Below, piece by piece: positions 58,630-64,000 of a stretch of 64,000 nucleotides of DNA. This DNA is from Acidobacteriota bacterium (GTDB lineage: Bacteria > Acidobacteriota > Blastocatellia > Pyrinomonadales > Pyrinomonadaceae), in NCBI GenBank assembly GCA_016713675.1, contig JADJOS010000004.1, positions 654,904 to 718,903 of the forward strand. The letters are read 5' to 3'. The notes beneath the pieces were generated by a model, which worked only from the letters and a program-made list of their open reading frames with translations, was not told the origin of the DNA and did no database searches. The translations under genes were made by a program, and so were the position numbers. Numbering within the stretch: position 1 is the stretch's first letter; the number at the start of each line of letters is the position of its first letter.

Positions 58630-59479
58630 CGTCGCCCGTGACCGTCCGATCGAGGTTGTCCCGTAATACGTTACTTTGGGTTTGTAAATGCGAAGTCGAA
58701 AAGTACGTCGCCCAATTCAATGGTGAAGATTGCAAATTTGGCCTTCGTCCTTTTGAAATAGATGAGACCGCTAGTCGATTGTTTTTCAAAAGAGTGTTTC
58801 CTTTCAACGCCATTGCAACATATGAATTTCCTACGCTATTTGCTTTTGCCGTCCTATCTCGGGCAGTCATAGCTTCCTGAACCTGTGCTTGAGTATTTTG
58901 AGTAGTTATTGTCGATTGGGACGTTCCGGAATAGATTCCTGTTGCCGAACTTCCATTACTTCCGGTTGCCATCACCGTGCCGGAACTTGAGGTGTCAACA
59001 GTAGCGGTTTGAGTTTGCATGCCAGCACCGATCGCTCCCAGGGCATTTGCCCATGCAATGCGGTTTCTTATCTTCTTGGCAATTTTCTCGCCGGAAATTG
59101 GTGCTGCAACTTCTGGGGCTTGTTTCGTGTCCCCGCTTTTCCAAAAAAACATGGTCGCGTGTTCTGGATTCACCAAAAGCCGCTCTTTTGAATTGTTTAT
59201 TACAAGAGTATCCGCAATTAAATAGTCACCATCGTCACCAATAATCACCGAGAGTATGGTGTCGTTGAATTTTATGATCTTTATGTTCGCTCCATCCCGA
59301 ATAAAAGAGTCACAAACAACAGTATTCTTCTTTAGGTCGTCTTCCGAAAAGTCCGCCTTTAGACATTCCGTCGTGTTCGTCCAAGAAACTCTTTTGTACT
59401 GTTTAGCCGTTGAGGCATTTTGGGAAAACGCCGCGATGTTGAGCGCTAGCAGTAGAAAGCTGGAAAATATCTTATTCAT
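58622..59479 (-). CDS. Secreted protein of unknown function
   Basis: About 285 residues from the ATG at 59479 (Met-Asn-Lys-Ile-Phe), which has an AGGGAA Shine-Dalgarno; an upstream ATG at 59509 lacks one. A Sec signal peptide ends Ala-Phe-Ser-Gln. The mature part has two Cys, a long central region with Ile-Arg-Asn-Arg-Ile-Ala-Trp and a Ser/Thr/Gln-rich tract (about 165-210). No family is recognised. It overlaps the end of the protease gene tail to tail. Confidence 0.6.
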   Translation of the reverse strand: MNKIFSSFLLLALNIAAFSQNASTAKQYKRVSWTNTTECLKADFSEDDLKKNTVVCDSFIRDGANIKIIKFNDTILSVIIGDDGDYLIADTLVINNSKERLLVNPEHATMFFWKSGDTKQAPEVAAPISGEKIAKKIRNRIAWANALGAIGAGMQTQTATVDTSSSGTVMATGSNGSSATGIYSGTSQSTITTQNTQAQVQEAMTARDRTAKANSVGNSYVAMALKGNTLLKNNRLAVSSISKGRRPNLQSSPLNWATYFSTSHLQTQSNVLRDNLDRTVTGDAI

Positions 59480-59518
59480 AATGGTTCCCTGATTAAGAGT
59501 TAAAACCACTTGCCGAAA

Positions 59519-59833
59519 CTAGCGCACGAGTTGACGCTTTGCTAGCCCATCAGCTAGAGCCTTATTAATGAAGTCTTGGTTCAGTTCGTCGAACTCATTT
59601 CGAGGAAAGCTTATTTCTAGTGGATCAATAGCCGGACCCGAACCAACCCTTGTAAAGTAGGATGTTTTCAATATGGCAGCCTCCACCCTTCGACCTTCAC
59701 TTTCAATACGTTCGATTTCAGCACGAGCTAGCTCTATATTTGACGAACCGCTTTCCTTGGTCATCTCGCCAGTTACTTGGTCTACACAATCGAATTCGAA
59801 ACACTCCAGCATTACTTGAACATCACGTTCCAT
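59519..59833 (-). CDS. Small acidic protein of unknown function
   Basis: 104 residues from ATG 59833, supported by GGAGAAG 6 bases upstream (an ATG at 59866 lacks a Shine-Dalgarno). Glu-rich helical stretches (Ile-Glu-Leu-Ala-Arg-Ala-Glu-Ile-Glu-Arg-Ile-Glu) follow a Cys-containing start. Its stop is 39 bases from the start of the next gene, so both may be co-transcribed. No family is recognised. Confidence 0.55.
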   Translation of the reverse strand: MERDVQVMLECFEFDCVDQVTGEMTKESGSSNIELARAEIERIESEGRRVEAAILKTSYFTRVGSGPAIDPLEISFPRNEFDELNQDFINKALADGLAKRQLVR

Positions 59834-60007
59834 AATTCTTCTCCGTGAGGCGAGTCTATCAAACAATCAATATTGGATAAAGAAATATTTTCCTCGATGA
59901 TTCCCTTCGCCCTCACGGATATCTAGGCTCTTCGCATATTCTCGCGTTGGCGTGTAAAATGTAGCATTGCGTTTTGATACTAATATATTCGGAGATCGAT
60001 TTAAGAC

Positions 60008-60942
60008 ATGTCATTAACAGTTGTGGGTAGTGTGGCGTTTGATGCTTTGGAGACGCCGTTTGGGCAGAGGGATAAGATATTGGGCGGGGCGGCGACGCAT
60101 TTTGGCCTTAGCGCGAGCTTTTTTACGAAGGTGAACGCTGTCGGCGTGGTTGGCGGTGATTTTGGCGATGAGGAATGGGCGGTTTTCAAACGCCACTTCA
60201 TCAACACCGACGACATCCAGATCGTGCCCGAGGGCAAGACGTTCTTTTGGAAAGGGCGTTACGATTACGATATGAACACCGCCCACACGCTCGACACCCA
60301 GCTCAATGTGTTCGAGACGTTTGAGCCGAAGCTGAGCGAGAATTCGCAAAGTGCGGAGTTCCTTTTCCTCGCGAACATCCTGCCGCTGCCGCAAACACAG
60401 GTCCGCGAACAGATGCCGAACGCGAAATTTGTGGCGATGGACACCATGAATTTTTGATAACCTCGATGAAGGATGCCCTCATCGAGACCATCAAGGTCGT
60501 CGATTGCATCATCATCAATGACGCCGAGGCGAGGCAGCTGACGGACGAAGCGAGCATTCACGCCGCCGCACGCAAGATCATGGAGATCGGCCCCAAGGCC
60601 GTCGTCATCAAACGCGGCGAATACGGCGCGACTTTGTTTACGAAGGACGGCTACTTCGTCGTGCCGGCGTATCCGCTCGAGAGCGTTTTCGATCCGACAG
60701 GAGCCGGCGACACGTTCGCCGGCGGTTTTATGGGCTATCTCGCCGCTCACAAAGAAGTGACCAACGACACGCTCCGGCGGGCGATGGTCTACGGCTCGGT
60801 GATGGCTTCGTTCAATGTGGAGAAATTCGGGACGGAACGCGTCGACGCGCTGGATTATCCCGAGATCACCGAGCGTTTCAAGGCGTTCAAGACAATGACG
60901 CATTTTGACGATATTCCGTTTGAAAGGGCGGCGAACGCATAG
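60008..60942 (+). CDS. PfkB-family sugar or nucleoside kinase (frameshifted)
   Basis: About 311 residues. The N-terminal half has Val-Val-Gly-Ser-Val-Ala-Phe-Asp, Gly-Gly-Ala-Ala-Thr-His-Phe and Gly-Val-Val-Gly-Gly-Asp-Phe-Gly; the C-terminal half has the PfkB signature Asp-Pro-Thr-Gly-Ala-Gly-Asp-Thr-Phe-Ala-Gly-Gly with the catalytic Asp and anion hole. The frames meet at 60455-60457, where TTTTTGATAACC would read Phe-Trp-Ile-Thr if one G were added. It resembles ribokinase/adenosine-kinase-like enzymes; substrate unknown. Confidence 0.85.
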
Positions 60943-60958
60943 TTGTTGTATCTTGGTT

Positions 60959-61113
60959 TTATGAGTTGCCTCCACTTTTAGGTGAAGGTTGAGTGCTTTC
61001 GAGGTCTCGGGCTTTAGCCCGAATTTGGCTAAAGCACGGGAAATTTGCTTGCCTATCCACTAGCTACGGCGTCAGCACTGGCCGATCCGTGAGGCCAAAA
61101 CCTAGTGGCAACT
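60959..61113. repeat. Diverged copy of the GCCACTAGCT palindromic element
   Basis: Outer arms ATGAGTTGCC and GGCAACTCAT enclose GGGCTTTAGCCC, TTGGCTAAAGC and CCACTAGCTACGG. Its order and inner stems match the element at 56389-56507 but the arms have decayed. Confidence 0.75.
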
Positions 61114-61138
61114 CATTTTCGATCCGGTGAAGATGGAC

Positions 61139-61873
61139 AAGAAGAACGACAATCCGCTGGTTCGTTTTGAGCCGCCAAGACCAATTACCCGCTGATCATC
61201 GCGAGCGGTGCCGTATTGGTGCTGTCGATCGCGGGCGTGGTGTTGTCCGTGCGTTGAACAGAGTATTGCGGCGGCCGTCGTTTGTGCTGCGGCGGCGTTC
61301 GTTTTCGTGCTGGTCGTGCTGCTTTATATGGCGGACAAACGCCGGACGGCGGCGACCGACGATCGTAAATTCATCCGCTGGGATGCCGCGATGCCTGAGC
61401 CGGGCAGCTGGCAGAATGTTAATTCTCGAGGTCCACGAACTCGCACGGCTGTTAAACGTCGGCGGCGATTCGCTGACCGATCTGCTGACGGCCTACATCG
61501 TCGCCGAAGACCCTCGCCCTGCGGCAGATCCAGCAGGAAGAGAACCTGCCGCTGATGCGTCACGTGAATATCGGCGGAGCGTCGTTTGACGAGCATTTTG
61601 GTCGAACAGGACCTGATCACGCGTACCGAGGTCTCGTTCCTCGTCACGCCCGACGTCCGGCAGGAAAGATCGAGTCGATGCTCAAAAAAGTGTCGCTTGC
61701 AAAGAAGAACCCTCGCCGAGGCAAGGGTTGACTGCGTTTGTTCGATGCCCGTCCTCGTCAGCGGACGACCCAATGACGAAGAAGAACATCTCCGCGGCAT
61801 GTTGATCACACGTCGCTCGAACGATATCGACATCAGAATGCTCGATTTTGAGATGCCGCGGGAAAGGCGTTAG
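61139..61873 (+). pseudogene. Membrane protein of unknown family, broken by several frameshifts
   Basis: Pieces in all three frames fit one protein: Asp-Lys-Lys-Asn-Asp-Asn-Pro start, a hydrophobic helix (Leu-Ile-Ile-Ala-Ser-Gly-Ala-Val-Leu-Val-Leu-Ser-Ile), a second one (Phe-Val-Leu-Val-Val-Leu-Leu-Tyr-Met), then Asp-Ser-Leu-Thr-Asp-Leu-Leu-Thr and an Arg-rich end with Glu-Glu-His-Leu-Arg-Gly. At least five frame changes occur in 735 bases. This density and the same pattern downstream imply sequence errors rather than decay. Confidence 0.45.
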
Positions 61874-61889
61874 TGAGTAGGGCGTACGG

Positions 61890-61947
61890 ACGATGCAGGG
61901 ACGAGTGATTCTTCTCGCCACTCGTCACTCGGCACTCGCCCCTAAAA
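61890..61947. repeat. GACGAGTGA/CACTCGTCACTCGGC repeat
   Basis: GGGACGAGTGATTCTTCTCG and CACTCGTCACTCGGCACTCG resemble the repeat between prfB and ftsK at 11254-11330. It lies in the gap before fabI. Confidence 0.5.
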
Positions 61948-61951
61948 TCTT

Positions 61952-62709
61952 ATGTTAAAAGACAAAGTAGGAATGATATTCGGGGTCGCGAATAAGCGGT
62001 CGATCGCTTGGGCTTGTGCTGTGGCTTTGTGCCGGGCAGGGAGCCAAGATGGCGTTTACTTATCAGGCCGAGCGGATCAAGGAGAACGTCGAGGAACTTG
62101 CCGCAACGCTCGATGGTTCGCTGGTCGTGCCGTGCGACGTGTCCGATCGGACCAGTCGATGCAGCGTTCGCCGCCGTCGAAGAGAAATACGGCAAACTCG
62201 ATTTTCTCGTACATTCGATCGCGTTTGCACCGAAAGAGGCTCTCGAAGGCGAGTTTGTCGACACGACACGCGACGCGTTTCAAACTGCTCTTGAGGTCAG
62301 CATATTCGCTTACGCAGATCTCTCCGCCGCCGCAAAGCCGCGATGACCGATGGCGGTTCGATCATTACGATGACGTATTACGGGTCGAAAAAGGTGGTGA
62401 TGAATTATAACGTGATGGGCGGCGCCAAGGCCGCTCTCGAGGCCTCGACACGTTATCTTCGCCTCCGATCTAGGCAAACACAACATCCGTGTCAACGCGA
62501 TCTCGGCTGGTCCGATAAACACTCTGTCGGCACGCGGCGTTAAAGGCATGGGGTCCCTGCTCGCGTACGTCGGCCAGCGTTCGCCGCGCAGGGTAACGTT
62601 ACGCAGACCGAAGTCGGAAACACGCGATGTTTCTCGTCATGACCTGTCGAGCGGTATTACAGGCGAGACGATCTACGTCGATTGCGGTTATAACATAATG
62701 GGAATCTAA
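61952..62709 (+). pseudogene. fabI: Enoyl-ACP reductase FabI, broken by several frameshifts
   Basis: FabI is the last reductase of fatty-acid elongation. Recoverable pieces: Val-Gly-Met-Ile-Phe-Gly-Val-Ala-Asn-Lys-Arg-Ser-Ile-Ala-Trp (cofactor motif), Lys-Met-Ala-Phe-Thr-Tyr-Gln, Leu-Asp-Phe-Leu-Val-His-Ser-Ile-Ala-Phe-Ala, Tyr-Tyr-Gly-Ser-Lys-Lys-Val and Asn-Tyr-Asn-Val-Met (the Tyr/Lys catalytic region), Asn-Ile-Arg-Val-Asn-Ala-Ile-Ser-Ala-Gly-Pro-Ile and a C-terminal Thr-Ile-Tyr-Val-Asp. About six frame changes separate them. The family identity is certain; the disruption is probably a sequence artefact. Confidence 0.85.
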
Positions 62710-62715
62710 TCAATT

Positions 62716-62802
62716 ATGAATGAGGAATGAGGAATGAGGAATGAGGAACGCATAACCCTGCTTCTAAGATTCATAATTCTGCATTCATCATTCTGCATTT
62801 AC
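62716..62802. repeat. AATGAGGA tandem repeat with inverted partner
   Basis: AATGAGGAATGAGGAATGAG is a run of AATGAGG units, faced by CATTCATCATTCTGCATTT. It forms an imperfect palindrome just before the LOG gene. Confidence 0.65.
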
Positions 62803-62805
62803 AAA

Positions 62806-63620
62806 ATGGCAGTTAAAAAAACAACCAAATCCAAGCCGACGGTGAGCCGTAAGAAGAAGATCGCGGTCCCGGCGACCGTTGCCGAGGCGAAGGAACGCGA
62901 AGACCGACCCGGATATTGGCACCTGACTGACGACGAGATTTTGCTTCGCTCGCCGGAAACCTGATGATCCGTATCGGACGTCTGATTCGTGGCGAACGTT
63001 TCGAATCATGGGCGAATTCGTCAACGGTTTTGACGAGCTGGCGACGATCACTCGCGGCGTTTCGATATTCGGTTCGGCACGCACGCATCCTGACGATCCG
63101 ATGTACGAATCTGCCCGTGAGGTCGGGCTTCTGCTCGGTGCCGCAGGTTTTGAGATAATCACAGAGGCGGCCCGGGCATCATGCAGGCCGCGAATCAAGG
63201 CTACGACGAGGCTGGAGCGGTCTCGGTCGGCTGCAACACCCAACTGCCATTCGAGCAGGCCGCGAACCCGTATTTGACCAAATCACTGACGTTCAAATAC
63301 TTCATGGTTCGCAAGACGATGTTCATCACATACAGCAACGCCTCTGTCATCTTCCCCGGCGGTTTCGGCACGATGGACGAGTTATTCGAGGCATTGACGC
63401 TGATACAGACCAAAAAGATCCGCAACTTCCCGGTCGTACTTTTCGGCTCACAATACTGGGCGGAATGCTGCAATGGATCACATCGGCAATGCTCCACGAA
63501 AACACATCAACTAGCGAAGATCTCGGCTTGATACACCTTTACCGATTCACCTCGCGACGCCGTCGATTTCATCATTAAGACGTGTTACGCCGGGATCGAT
63601 AATGGCAAAGGTAGTCAGAT
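62806..63620 (+). pseudogene. LOG-family (TIGR00730) protein, broken by frameshifts
   Basis: Starts ATG 62806 with a Lys-rich N-terminus, then Thr-Asp-Asp-Glu-Ile-Leu-Leu-Arg, Phe-Val-Asn-Gly-Phe-Asp-Glu-Leu-Ala, Val-Ser-Ile-Phe-Gly-Ser-Ala-Arg and the LOG signature Pro-Gly-Gly-Phe-Gly-Thr-Met-Asp-Glu-Leu-Phe-Glu. Members are lysine decarboxylase-like phosphoribohydrolases, in several organisms releasing cytokinin-type bases from nucleotides. At least four frame changes occur. The C-terminus is not clear; it ends near 63600. Confidence 0.75.
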
Positions 63621-63637
63621 GTCAGATGCTAACACTA

Positions 63638-63960
63638 CTAAGCTGATCTCTGATCTTCGAATGCCGATGACATCCAATTTAGATATGGCTCTGATACCTC
63701 TTCTCTGCCTTGATCGCGACGATCTCCGGGGATGTCGTAGCTGTGGGTTTGCGGTAATGAACGAGGCGAGTTCGTCGTATTTTTCTTCGAGGGTTTCATC
63801 AGCACAGAGGTTCGCTTTCTTGTTGACCTTCTTCCCAAACATAGACCGATGTCATCGGCGGCAATATTCGACGCAGGCGGCAAGCTTTGAATTGGATGAT
63901 CTAACGGCCAGCGGCGTCGGACTCATGAAGAGACGGAACTGTGGTCATCACGATCAACAT
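63638..63960 (-). pseudogene. cutA: CutA-like divalent-cation tolerance protein, broken by frameshifts
   Basis: On the minus strand from ATG 63960: Leu-Ile-Val-Met-Thr-Thr-Val-Pro-Ser start, then Ser-Lys-Leu-Ala-Ala-Cys-Val-like sequence, Ser-Val-Tyr-Val-Trp-Glu-Glu-Gly, Glu-Lys-Tyr-Asp-Glu-Leu-Ala-Ser-Phe-Ile, Pro-Glu-Ile-Val-Ala-Ile and Pro-Tyr-Leu-Asn-Trp-Met at the end, the block order of CutA. Several frame changes split it. It is a trimeric small protein implicated in copper tolerance. It is convergent with the LOG gene. Confidence 0.7.
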
Positions 63961-64000
63961 TCGGCTACCTAGCGGACCGAAGTTTCTTTGCGATCTTTGA

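Overview
The window reads as one contig of a heterotrophic, Gram-negative-type bacterium with lipoproteins and an Lnt-like acyltransferase. Gene content points to Acidobacteriota, probably class Blastocatellia. This is an inference from an FtsK with an N-terminal zinc-ribbon, a winged-helix/TolB-propeller regulator, M61 and M14 peptidases, a Tes-like radical SAM enzyme and very many families of short palindromic intergenic repeats; no rRNA or marker phylogeny was available.

Layout. 1-2.6 kb: SH3 lipoprotein and M61 peptidase, divergent from purH, whose leader carries a 25-codon ORF and a terminator with a possible antiterminator. 4.4-8.7 kb: DUF4440-type lipoprotein, then comEC and comEA on the minus strand (DNA uptake). 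8.7-16.6 kb, minus strand: ftsK, prfB (canonical +1 programmed frameshift), lnt and a FlgO/TPR protein. tRNA-Glu and polA follow. 20-22.6 kb: a Pro-rich small protein, CsbD, a serine beta-lactamase-like hydrolase. 22.7-27.4 kb is an accessory, defence-like stretch: a RecA-like ATPase invaded in frame by repeat elements, an XRE regulator with a nucleotidyltransferase, and a HEPN-like protein with an EVE-HNH nuclease. 27.5-34.6 kb: Tes-like radical SAM enzyme, phosphomannomutase, FtsB/DivIC, M14 peptidase, a second nucleotidyltransferase with a 55-codon partner, tRNA-Ala. 34.7-43 kb: secreted protein, regulator, EEP hydrolase and ATP-grasp enzyme, site-2 protease, trpS. 42.7-46.4 kb: aldehyde dehydrogenase, DUF779, an ArsC-like protein with an in-frame UGA that looks like selenocysteine, DUF3060, DUF2237 and DinB. 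46.4-49.4 kb: scpA-scpB-rluB with a displaced copy of the scpB 3' end. 49.4-56.9 kb: CoA-binding protein, acyl-CoA dehydrogenase, DinB, meaB, methylmalonyl-CoA epimerase, parvulin, MTA phosphorylase, BamD-like and VOC proteins. 56.9-57.7 kb is a dense array of short hairpins. 57.7-59.9 kb is a small accessory islet. 60-64 kb: pfkB kinase, then a membrane protein, fabI, a LOG protein and cutA, all broken by frequent frameshifts.

Data quality matters here. Isolated one- or two-base indels split many otherwise good genes (prfB, lnt, TPR gene, HEPN gene, radical SAM, M14, regulator, pfkB), often in homopolymers, and the density rises sharply after 61.1 kb. I treat most as sequencing or assembly errors, and give composite coordinates.

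The observations I rate highest are the candidate selenoprotein with a SECIS-like hairpin at 44.7 kb, the two same-frame palindromic repeat insertions in the ATPase at 23.5-24.1 kb, the HEPN-like/EVE-HNH gene pair, the Tes-like radical SAM enzyme, the scpB 3'-end duplication and the purH leader.
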